From CAYMPW01 sp964558505 (lineage in GTDB: Archaea > Thermoplasmatota > Thermoplasmata > Methanomassiliicoccales > Methanomethylophilaceae): DNA of 12,354 nucleotides. Under the pieces are notes generated by a model, which made no database searches, had not been told where the DNA came from, and worked only from the letters and a program-made list of their open reading frames with translations. Positions 1 to 6,337 of the stretch are shown in pieces. Made by a program: the position numbers and the translations under genes. Position 1 is the stretch's first letter. The number at the start of each line of letters is the position of its first letter. Location: contig CAZLEI010000035.1 in NCBI GenBank assembly GCA_964558505.1, forward strand, positions 1-12,354. The letters are read 5' to 3'.

Positions 1-96
1 GGATGCGGACATACCATGGCCGTTCACACCGATATCACGGTGTTCATCGGGCAGGCCATCGCGACCATGTTCCATCGCCTTTCCGGCTCCTGGTGA
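1..96 (+). CDS. 3' end of an unrecognised protein gene (partial)
   Basis: Frame 1 is open from the left edge to a TGA at 94-96 and encodes 31 residues ending in HRLSGSW. The codons are G/C-rich at third positions like the confirmed genes, and the stretch has an amphipathic, partly hydrophobic character (VFIGQAIATMF). I do not recognise the family from this fragment. It is read as the tail of a gene that starts outside the window. The next 130 bases contain no convincing gene. Confidence 0.45.
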   Translation, partial: GCGHTMAVHTDITVFIGQAIATMFHRLSGSW

Positions 97-202
97 AAAA
101 CATCATCCGCAGATTCTTCTGGGCCCTCCGATGATGTCCTGCAACCGTCTGCACCCGATCCACACATCCGGGATCGTCAGCCGTTCCGCCGTTTCTTTCA
201 GA

Positions 203-212
203 TAAATATATA
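203..212 (+). promoter_or_regulatory. TATA box (box A) of the small helical protein gene
   Basis: TAAATATATA lies in an otherwise GC-rich background. With the usual archaeal spacing of about 26 nt, transcription would begin near 231-235. That gives a leader of about 16 nt before the ATG at 249, just enough to carry its Shine-Dalgarno sequence. An 8-nt palindrome, ACGTACGT, sits at 212-219 between box A and the predicted transcript start. Confidence 0.6.
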
Positions 213-237
213 CGTACGTCTAGCAACATCATGTCCA

Positions 238-243
238 AGGTGA
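238..243 (+). promoter_or_regulatory. Ribosome binding site deciding the start at 249
   Basis: AGGTGA matches the archaeal 16S 3' end and is separated by 5 nt from ATG 249. It argues against the in-frame upstream ATG at 231, which would place the motif inside the coding region. Confidence 0.6.
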
Positions 244-248
244 GTTCG

Positions 249-560
249 ATGGGATTCATGGACAAAGCAAAAGCAACACTCAAGAACGCAGACAGCAAAC
301 TCGGCCAGGAGATCGACGAGGGCAAGATGAAGAACGAGATCAGCGGCGAGAAATCGAAGATCTCCAAAGCCCAGTCGGAGCTCGGCGGACTGTACTACGG
401 CAAGTGCACCGGGAACGATGAGGATTTCGACGAGAAATCGCAGAAGCTCATCGACGACATGAAGGCCGCCTATGACAAGATCGCCGAGATCGAGGCCAAG
501 ATCGAGGAGCTCAGGGCGAAAGGCCACGAGGAGAGGGAAGCCAACCGCAACAACGCCTGA
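249..560 (+). CDS. Small charged helical (coiled-coil) protein of unknown function
   Basis: A 103-residue protein rich in Lys, Glu, Asp and Ala, with no signal peptide or membrane segment. It begins MGFMDKAKATLKNADSKL and is predicted to be nearly all helix. The middle (about residues 45-55, LGGLYYGKCTGNDEDF) and the following helix (AAYDKIAEIEAKIEELRA) resemble the N-terminal helical part of small proteins that usually end in a C-terminal zinc ribbon with two CPxCG knuckles. Here the protein stops before any such ribbon and has a single Cys. ATG 249 is preferred over ATG 231 because AGGTGA precedes it and box A is correctly placed. The gene is followed 106 nt later by the iron regulator gene, so co-transcription is possible but unproven. 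Function unknown; the family resemblance is from memory. Confidence 0.75.
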   Translation: MGFMDKAKATLKNADSKLGQEIDEGKMKNEISGEKSKISKAQSELGGLYYGKCTGNDEDFDEKSQKLIDDMKAAYDKIAEIEAKIEELRAKGHEEREANRNNA

Positions 561-619
561 AGCCCCGCGGACCTTCGGCGTCCCCGGACCTTCGCATAAA
601 CCTTTTCGTTCATCATTTT

Positions 620-640
620 TAGGAATACCTACATTTATCT
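620..640 (+). promoter_or_regulatory. Possible metal-regulator operator next to the dtxR-feoA box A
   Basis: TAGGAATACCTA (620-631) has perfect TAGG/CCTA arms around a 4-nt centre. It directly abuts an AT-rich box A-like ATTTATCT (633-640). The TTAGG/CCTA arms recall halves of bacterial DtxR/IdeR boxes. The position just upstream of box A, where TFB contacts DNA, is a classical place for an archaeal repressor. Autoregulation by the downstream DtxR-family protein is inference. T5 at 616-620 may also end transcription of the preceding gene. Confidence 0.4.
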
Positions 641-666
641 ACGAGCAAGCCATGACCCCATCTGTA

Positions 667-1326
667 ATGACGACAGGCAACCGCGAGGATTATCTCATCA
701 GCATTCTGAGGCTCACCGAAGGAGCAGGTTCCACGAAGACGACCGAGCTCGCCAAGTTCATGGACATCTCTCCTGCCAGCGTGAGCGAGATGCTCAAGGT
801 CCTGTCGGAAGAAGGGTATGTGGAGTACATCAAGTACAAAGGCGTCAGTCTGACGGACGAGGGCCTGAAGTACGCCCGTCAGGTGAGGAAGAGGCACCAT
901 GTCATGGAGCGTTTCCTCACGGATGTGCTGGACGTCGACCATCAGTCAGCGCACGAGGAGGCCTGCAAGATCGAGCATGCGCTTTCGAACGATTCCGCGG
1001 TCAAGATGTGCCGCATGATGGGTACGCAGGTCGATGACGATTGCTGCACGTGCACGTCCCCCTGCAAGGCCGCATCCGGCGGCCACGGGGACACCGAGCG
1101 CCTGAGCCTGATGAGGGCGGGCGAATCCGGTAAGATATCTTTCATCAAGAGCGACGATGCCAACATGATCAAGAAGCTGATATCGATGGGCTTCGTGCCC
1201 GGCCGTGCGGTGAAGTTCGATTCCAAGGTCTCGGAGAGAGGACCTAGGATAGTCATGCTGGGCACATCCCTCATTGCGTTGGACAAGGACATGGCGGACA
1301 TGATCTACGTGGACATCAGTGAGTGA
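667..1326 (+). CDS. DtxR-family iron-dependent regulator with C-terminal FeoA domain
   Basis: Metal-sensing transcriptional regulator of 219 residues. Order: winged-helix DNA-binding domain (about 1-65), helical dimerisation and metal domain (66-120), a Cys-rich linker (CCTCTSPC, 126-133), and an FeoA/SH3-like domain (about 145-219, ISMGFVPG turn, ending IYVDISE). The ligand set seen is D8, H77, E81, H96, C100, E103 and H104. The AHEEACKIEH stretch reproduces His98/Cys102/Glu105/His106 of DtxR. Cys replaces MntR Glu99 and Ile replaces MntR Glu11, so iron sensing is favoured over manganese. Start 667 (MTTGNREDYL) aligns with the MntR N-terminus and suits box A at 633-640. ATG 652 would add five residues and remains possible. 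The stop overlaps or abuts the feoB start, so the pair is very likely one operon in which the sensor controls ferrous iron import. The linker Cys cluster is unusual. Confidence 0.88.
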   Translation: MTTGNREDYLISILRLTEGAGSTKTTELAKFMDISPASVSEMLKVLSEEGYVEYIKYKGVSLTDEGLKYARQVRKRHHVMERFLTDVLDVDHQSAHEEACKIEHALSNDSAVKMCRMMGTQVDDDCCTCTSPCKAASGGHGDTERLSLMRAGESGKISFIKSDDANMIKKLISMGFVPGRAVKFDSKVSERGPRIVMLGTSLIALDKDMADMIYVDISE

Positions 1327-1327
1327 T

Positions 1328-3244
1328 ATGCACGACGGGATGATCCAAGTGGCATTGGTGGGGCAGCCGAACGTCGGCAAATCCTCCCTGTTCACCCGCC
1401 TCACGGGAGTGGGCGTCATATCGTCCAACTATCCTGGCACAACGGTCGAGTTCGAAGAATCCGCGATCACCAGGAACGGCATCACTGTCCACGTCCACGA
1501 CCTGCCCGGAACGTACGGGCTGTCGGGCAATTCCGAGGACGAGGATGTGACCGTCCGCATGCTCGGGGACGAGGAGAACGATTCCGTCATCGTCGTCGCC
1601 GACGCGACCAACCTCGAGAGCAGCATCGTCCTCTGCCTGGAGGTCATCGAGCTCGGACTACCGGTCATACTTGCGCTCAACAAGATCGACGCATCTCGCA
1701 AGAAGTTCGAGATAGACGTGGACGAGCTCAGCAGGATACTCGGCATCGATGTGATCCCCGTCTCGTCCAAGACATCCGAGGGCGTGGATGCCCTTGCGGA
1801 CGCGGTATGCGCCGGCAGGGCACGCACTTCGGACACCAAGGTGATCTACGATGAGCACATCGAAGATTACATCTCCGAGCTCGTGAGGATCCTTCCGAAG
1901 GGGCGTTTCGATTCCCGCGGGGTCGCTGTGAAACTGCTCGAGGGGACCGATGAATTCTCCACGCCGTTCTCGGACGAGATGGAGAAGTACGTCCTGTCGC
2001 TCATAGATGATTTCTCGGAGGCCCACGGGGAGACCGTGGATGTTGCGATCGGCAGGAGCAGGTATGCAACATCGGACAGCATTGTCCGCAGGACGGTGAC
2101 CCGCACCCAGAGGAAACCTACGCGCGCCGAGATGATATCGGACCTTACGATAGACCCGTTCACGGGTATCGCGATCCTCCTGGGCGTCCTGTTCCTGATA
2201 TTCACGACCATCGTGTTCCTGGGCTCGGCGATCGCGGAGGGCGTCTCGTACGTATACGCGGGGCTGGTCGGGACAGCCCTGATCGACTTCGGATCATGGA
2301 TAGGCGGCACCCTAGGCGCCGCGGTGATGACCGGTGTCGACGGCAGCATCCAGGCGATACTGGGACTCGTGATACCGTACATTATGGTATTCTACATCAT
2401 CCTGGGCATCCTGGAGGATTCAGGGTACATACCCAGAGTTGTCGTCCTCATGGACAGGGTGATGCACAAGTTCGGCCTCCACGGCGGCGGATTCATACCT
2501 CTGATAGTGGGCATCGGCTGCAATGTGCCGGCGATAATGGCCACACGTACCCTCGCATCCCGGAGGGAGAGGATCATACTGACGACGCTGATCGTCATGG
2601 CCGTGCCCTGTTCCGCGCAGATAGCGATCATAATGGGAGCGACCGGGACCTACGCCGGTATGCTGTACTCCTTCGGGATATTCATCATGCTGGGACTTCT
2701 GATGATAGCCGTCGGCCTAGTGATGAACAGGTTCCTGAAGTACGAGCCTTCGAACCTCGCGATGGAGATCCCCGACCTCACCATGCCCCAGCCGAGGAAT
2801 GTGTTGTTCAAGGTCTGGTACAGGATCAAGGACTTCTTCGTGCTCGCATTCCCGCTTCTGCTCGTCGGGAGCATAATAATCGAGATCGCCCTTACCTATG
2901 ACATGCTGGATCCGATCGTCCAGCCGATGGCCTTCGTCACGACTGGGATGCTGGGACTTCCGGCGGTGGTCATAATCGCATTCATCGCCGGCATACTCCG
3001 CAAGGAGATGGCGGTCGGCATGCTCGGGATCCTCGCGGGCCCGATACCGCTCAACGAGTTCATGACGCCCGATCAGTTCGTGGTGTTCGGCGTGGTGATG
3101 GCGGTGTACATGCCCTGCCTCGCGACCATCCTGATAATGGGGCGCGAGATAGGTTGGAAGGAGACGGCCGCCGTGAGCATCGTGTCGATCGTTGTCGCCG
3201 TGCTCATCGGAACGGCCGTCAATTCACTGCTGGCAGTGTTCTGA
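1328..3244 (+). CDS. feoB: Ferrous iron transporter FeoB
   Basis: GTP-gated Fe2+ uptake permease of the cytoplasmic membrane, 638 residues. The N-terminal G domain shows G1 GQPNVGKS (12-19), G2 region NYPGTT (34-39), G3 DLPG (58-61), G4 NKID (118-121) and G5 SSK (146-148). A helical spacer follows, then the membrane domain from about residue 280. Both gate repeats are present: GCNVPAIMATRT (397-408) with PCSA (427-430), then GILRKEMAVGMLG (555-567) with MPCLATI (595-601). It is shorter than E. coli FeoB (773 residues) and has no long C-terminal tail. ATG 1328 starts one base after the regulator's stop. A GTG at 1319, overlapping by 8 nt, is the alternative; neither has a strong Shine-Dalgarno sequence, as expected for translational coupling. 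No separate feoA is present because FeoA is fused to the upstream regulator. Confidence 0.96.
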   Translation: MHDGMIQVALVGQPNVGKSSLFTRLTGVGVISSNYPGTTVEFEESAITRNGITVHVHDLPGTYGLSGNSEDEDVTVRMLGDEENDSVIVVADATNLESSIVLCLEVIELGLPVILALNKIDASRKKFEIDVDELSRILGIDVIPVSSKTSEGVDALADAVCAGRARTSDTKVIYDEHIEDYISELVRILPKGRFDSRGVAVKLLEGTDEFSTPFSDEMEKYVLSLIDDFSEAHGETVDVAIGRSRYATSDSIVRRTVTRTQRKPTRAEMISDLTIDPFTGIAILLGVLFLIFTTIVFLGSAIAEGVSYVYAGLVGTALIDFGSWIGGTLGAAVMTGVDGSIQAILGLVIPYIMVFYIILGILEDSGYIPRVVVLMDRVMHKFGLHGGGFIPLIVGIGCNVPAIMATRTLASRRERIILTTLIVMAVPCSAQIAIIMGATGTYAGMLYSFGIFIMLGLLMIAVGLVMNRFLKYEPSNLAMEIPDLTMPQPRNVLFKVWYRIKDFFVLAFPLLLVGSIIIEIALTYDMLDPIVQPMAFVTTGMLGLPAVVIIAFIAGILRKEMAVGMLGILAGPIPLNEFMTPDQFVVFGVVMAVYMPCLATILIMGREIGWKETAAVSIVSIVVAVLIGTAVNSLLAVF

Positions 3245-4930
3245 TCAGCGGTGCGAGAAGACAGCGGTGATGCCCTCGGGACCCTTCTCCTCGATCTTGG
3301 CGAATCCGACCCTCTCGAACTGCACCATGTCATTGGCCTCCTTCAGCAGGAGGTTCTCGGCCAGACCCTCTTGGACGGTCCCGTCGGGCATTATGAGCTT
3401 GGCGGGTATGCTGTCGCGAGAGACCCATTGGACGGCCTTCACGCCGTGCCTCAGGACGGACACGTCGTTCCCGGTGTACTTGGCGGGCGTGCCGTAATCC
3501 AGGTTGCACAGGTCCTTGAGCCTGATCTTGCCGGCCTCGCAGAACGCGGCCGAGTCGGAGGCGGAGACGAAGACGGTCTTGGCGTCGTCCACCGTGTACG
3601 TCCTCTCCCCCCTCTCGGGATGGTCGGGGTGCAGGGGCGCTTTGCAGGATAGGGAATCTATGCCGTCGATGTCGTACCTGACGGGGGATGCCACGAAGAA
3701 ATACCTGTTCGCGTCCGGGTCGATGAGGTCGCGGTTCATGGCGAACAGATTGTCCCAGGAGAACTGTATGTCTATCGATTTCATACCTGCCTCGACCCAG
3801 TACCTCCTGATGGCCTCCGGCCTGATGCCGCGCCTCTCCAACGCGCGGACGGTGCCGGTGCGGACATCGTCCCATCCGGAGTACTCCCCGGCCGCGATGC
3901 TCTGCTTGATCAGGGATGTCTTCAGCACGGTATCGGGGATGTTGACGAGCCCGTAGTGGTAGTAGTGGGGCTTCTTCCAGCCGAAGTAATCGAAGATGTA
4001 CTCCTGCCTGAGCGTGTTGTTGAGGTGGTCCTTGCCCCTGATGACGTGGGTCATGCCCAGGAGGTGGTCGTCGATGGCCACGGACAGGTTCATCATGGGG
4101 TACGCGCAGTACTTGGTGCCCATGCGCGGGTGGGGGTGGCTGACGAGCCTGAGTGCCACGAAGTCCCTGACAGCGGGGTTGGGGTGATCGAGAGCGGTCT
4201 TGACCACTGCCACTGCCTCCCCGTCGGCGTAACCGCCTGCCAGCAGCTTATCGTACCTTTCCAGCTGGGTCTCCACAGGGAGTTCGCGGCAGGGGCATGC
4301 CTGCTTCTTCTCCTTGAGCTCCCTCCAGTGGTCACCGTTGCAGGTGCAGACGTACGCCTTGCCCATCTCGATGAGCTTGCGCGTGATGTCGTAGTACGTC
4401 TCGAACCTGTCTGACTGGATGACGGTCTTGTGGATCCTGACGCCCAGCCAGTCGAGGTCCTCGGGGATCATGTCGTAGGCCTCCGGGTCGATCTTCTCGG
4501 GGTTGGTGTCCTCGAACCTGTTTATCAGGGTCCCGTTGTACCTCTTGACGTACTCGTCGTTGAGCACGGAAACGCGGGTGTGCCCTATGTGCAAGGGGCC
4601 TGAAGGTCCGGGCGCGATGCGCATGACGACCTCCCCATCTTCTGCATCCTCGAGTTCAGGAAGGGCGTAGACGCGCTCCTTCTTCTCCTTGACCATCAGC
4701 GAGGGGTCGATCTCCTGGACCGCCTTCGTCTGGGCCTCCAGGCCCATGGCGTTGACCTCGGCGACGATGGCGTTGATGGTCTCGATGACCTCGGCGGACC
4801 TGCTCCTGCATTCGGGGAACTCTCCGAGGATCTTCCCGACGACCGATTTGGGGTTGGCCGTGCCCTTGAAGAATATGGCGTTCTGAAGTGCGTATTTCCT
4901 GATTGTGTCCTCGATACTGTCCCCGGGCAT
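3245..4930 (-). CDS. gltX: Glutamyl-tRNA synthetase, archaeal type
   Basis: Class I synthetase charging tRNA-Glu. Archaeal enzymes of this GlnRS-like type are commonly non-discriminating and also make Glu-tRNA-Gln for an amidotransferase. From ATG 4930 it has 561 residues: an archaeal N-terminal helical extension (RKYALQNAIFFKGTANPK), the HIGH motif GPLHIGHTR (111-119), the catalytic loop equivalent of KMSKS at KTSLIKQSI (337-345), and a C-terminal beta-barrel anticodon domain. Four cysteines, CTC (195-197) and CPC (212-214), form a plausible zinc site; the last position is His in the homologues I recall. ATG 4951 is an alternative start. Box A at 4953-4959 would overlap the region just before it and puts transcript initiation at about 4930, so the leaderless start at 4930 is chosen. 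Its stop abuts that of feoB. Confidence 0.95.
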   Translation of the reverse strand: MPGDSIEDTIRKYALQNAIFFKGTANPKSVVGKILGEFPECRSRSAEVIETINAIVAEVNAMGLEAQTKAVQEIDPSLMVKEKKERVYALPELEDAEDGEVVMRIAPGPSGPLHIGHTRVSVLNDEYVKRYNGTLINRFEDTNPEKIDPEAYDMIPEDLDWLGVRIHKTVIQSDRFETYYDITRKLIEMGKAYVCTCNGDHWRELKEKKQACPCRELPVETQLERYDKLLAGGYADGEAVAVVKTALDHPNPAVRDFVALRLVSHPHPRMGTKYCAYPMMNLSVAIDDHLLGMTHVIRGKDHLNNTLRQEYIFDYFGWKKPHYYHYGLVNIPDTVLKTSLIKQSIAAGEYSGWDDVRTGTVRALERRGIRPEAIRRYWVEAGMKSIDIQFSWDNLFAMNRDLIDPDANRYFFVASPVRYDIDGIDSLSCKAPLHPDHPERGERTYTVDDAKTVFVSASDSAAFCEAGKIRLKDLCNLDYGTPAKYTGNDVSVLRHGVKAVQWVSRDSIPAKLIMPDGTVQEGLAENLLLKEANDMVQFERVGFAKIEEKGPEGITAVFSHR

Positions 4931-4952
4931 GAGTGGCTGATTTTGGTGCATC

Positions 4953-4959
4953 TATTTAT
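4953..4959 (-). promoter_or_regulatory. Box A of gltX
   Basis: ATAAATA on the minus strand, centred 26 nt from ATG 4930, the spacing expected for a leaderless transcript beginning at that ATG. It lies back to back with the ubiD-family promoter. Confidence 0.6.
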
Positions 4960-4984
4960 CAGTTACATGGAAAGCGGTGAACTC

Positions 4985-4991
4985 TAAAATA
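4985..4991 (+). promoter_or_regulatory. Box A of the UbiD-family gene
   Basis: TAAAATA centred 29 nt upstream of ATG 5017 and only 17 nt upstream of ATG 5005. The spacing favours a near-leaderless start at 5017. Confidence 0.5.
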
Positions 4992-5016
4992 CGTCCACCG
5001 AGATATGGCGCGCATC

Positions 5017-6276
5017 ATGTCATTGATCCACGACATCCCGCAGGACGCACGCATCGTCGAAGATCACTTCGTTCCGGAATCCAAGGAGATAACCAAGATC
5101 CTCCTCGAAGACCAGGACAGCACTGTTCTGTTCACGGACATCAACGGCGCGAAGGCCGTCGGCAATGTCCTCTCCACCAGGGCGAAGATCGCCAAGGCGC
5201 TGAACATAGAGCCCAAGGGCATCGTAGACCACCTGTCGGATGCGATATCCGGCCCGGTCGACACCGTGACCGTCGAAAACCCAGGTTTCAGATCCAAAGA
5301 GCTTCCGCTGGACCTGATGAAGCTGCCGATCCCGAAGTACTATCCGAAGGACGGCGGGCGCTACATCACGGCGGGCGTGATCGTCGCGGAGTGCGGCGAC
5401 AAGAAGAACATCTCGTTCCACAGGATGATGGTCATGGACGCGGACCACCTGGCGGTCAGATTGGTGCCCAGGCATCTATACACGATGTACTCGGAGGCCA
5501 AGAAGGCCAACAAGACCCTGAAGGTGTCCATATGCATCGGGACATGCGCCGAGGTGCTGCTGTCTGCCGCATCCTCGGTGGACTACGGTGTCGATGAGCT
5601 CAGGATAGCCTCGTCCATGTTCATGAAAGGCCACGGCGAGCCCCTGAAGGTCGGGAAGTGCGACAACGGCATCACCGTCCCTGCGGAGTGCGATTACGTC
5701 CTCGAGGGCGAGATAACCCTGAACACGACCGACGAGGGCCCATTCGTGGACATCACAGGCACATACGATTTCATCAGGAAGCAGCCGATCATCAAGATCA
5801 ACAAGATGTGGTCCAACGCCGACCCCGTCTTCCAGCTGCTGGTCCCCGGGGCCAATGAGCACTTCCTGCTCATGGGCCTGCCGAGGGAGCCCGTCATACT
5901 CAAGACCGTCAGGCAGGCGGTCCCGAGGACACACGCCGTCCGCCTCACCGAGGGCGGCTGCTGTTGGCTCCACGGGGTCGTGTCGATATCGAAGAACAAG
6001 AAAGGCGACGGGGTCAACGCGATCATGGCCGCTTTCACAGGGCACCCGTCCATGAAGCGCGTCATCATCGTGGATGAGGACATAGACATCTTCGACGACC
6101 GTCAGGTCGAATGGGCGATGGCGACAAGGTTCCAGGCGAAGAGGATGGTCGTCATCGAAGGTGCGGCAGGCTCCTCTCTCGATCCCAGCGCCGACGGCGT
6201 CACATCGAAGATCGGTTACGACGCGACGATACCCATAGGCCAGGATCCCGCTTTGTACGGGAAGGTAGTGTTGTGA
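5017..6276 (+). CDS. UbiD-family decarboxylase, probably anhydromevalonate phosphate decarboxylase
   Basis: Member of the prenyl-FMN-dependent UbiD family, 419 residues from ATG 5017 (423 from ATG 5005). Family landmarks: NISFHR (131-136) in the cofactor and substrate region, the acidic segment VPAECDYVLEGEI (221-233) corresponding to the VPAxxExVLEG catalytic stretch, VDEDIDIFD (352-360), and a C-terminal SSLDPSADGVTSKIGYDAT that matches the family's closing motif. D226 stands where UbiD proteins usually have Glu in that stretch. The RGG of bacterial UbiD is replaced (RLVPRHLY). Length and archaeal setting fit the enzyme that decarboxylates trans-anhydromevalonate 5-phosphate to isopentenyl phosphate in the archaeal mevalonate route. 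A methanogen lacking quinones would not need UbiD for ubiquinone. The family call is firm; the substrate is inferred. It is divergent from gltX, and a hairpin follows its stop. Confidence 0.9.
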   Translation: MSLIHDIPQDARIVEDHFVPESKEITKILLEDQDSTVLFTDINGAKAVGNVLSTRAKIAKALNIEPKGIVDHLSDAISGPVDTVTVENPGFRSKELPLDLMKLPIPKYYPKDGGRYITAGVIVAECGDKKNISFHRMMVMDADHLAVRLVPRHLYTMYSEAKKANKTLKVSICIGTCAEVLLSAASSVDYGVDELRIASSMFMKGHGEPLKVGKCDNGITVPAECDYVLEGEITLNTTDEGPFVDITGTYDFIRKQPIIKINKMWSNADPVFQLLVPGANEHFLLMGLPREPVILKTVRQAVPRTHAVRLTEGGCCWLHGVVSISKNKKGDGVNAIMAAFTGHPSMKRVIIVDEDIDIFDDRQVEWAMATRFQAKRMVVIEGAAGSSLDPSADGVTSKIGYDATIPIGQDPALYGKVVL

Positions 6277-6281
6277 TGAAG

Positions 6282-6308
6282 CCGAAGGGGCGTTTCGCGC
6301 CCCTTCGG
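6282..6308. terminator. Perfect 11-bp hairpin between convergent genes
   Basis: CCGAAGGGGCG (6282-6292) pairs without mismatch to 6298-6308 around the loop TTTCG. It starts 5 nt after the UbiD-family stop and lies 29 nt beyond the purA stop on the other strand. No T-run follows on the plus strand. On the minus strand a T5 lies between purA and the hairpin. It may work as a transcript-end structure for both genes; archaeal termination usually depends on T-tracts, so the role is uncertain. Confidence 0.55.
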
Positions 6309-6337
6309 TAAATGATTAAGAAAAACGAAGAACCGGC

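Noticed and set aside
44..367. Minus-strand open frame near the left edge with a hydrophobic start
   Set aside because: It is mostly antisense to the small helical protein and the preceding coding tail, and the hydrophobic residues are the complement of Glu/Lys codons.
569..594. Short direct repeat GGACCTTCG (two copies) after the small protein gene
   Set aside because: Only two 9-nt copies, with no terminal inverted repeats or other mobile-element signs.
6273..6279. Perfect box C motif GTGATGA at the end of the UbiD-family gene
   Set aside because: No CTGA box D at a suitable distance and no closing stem around it; it arises from the stop codon context.
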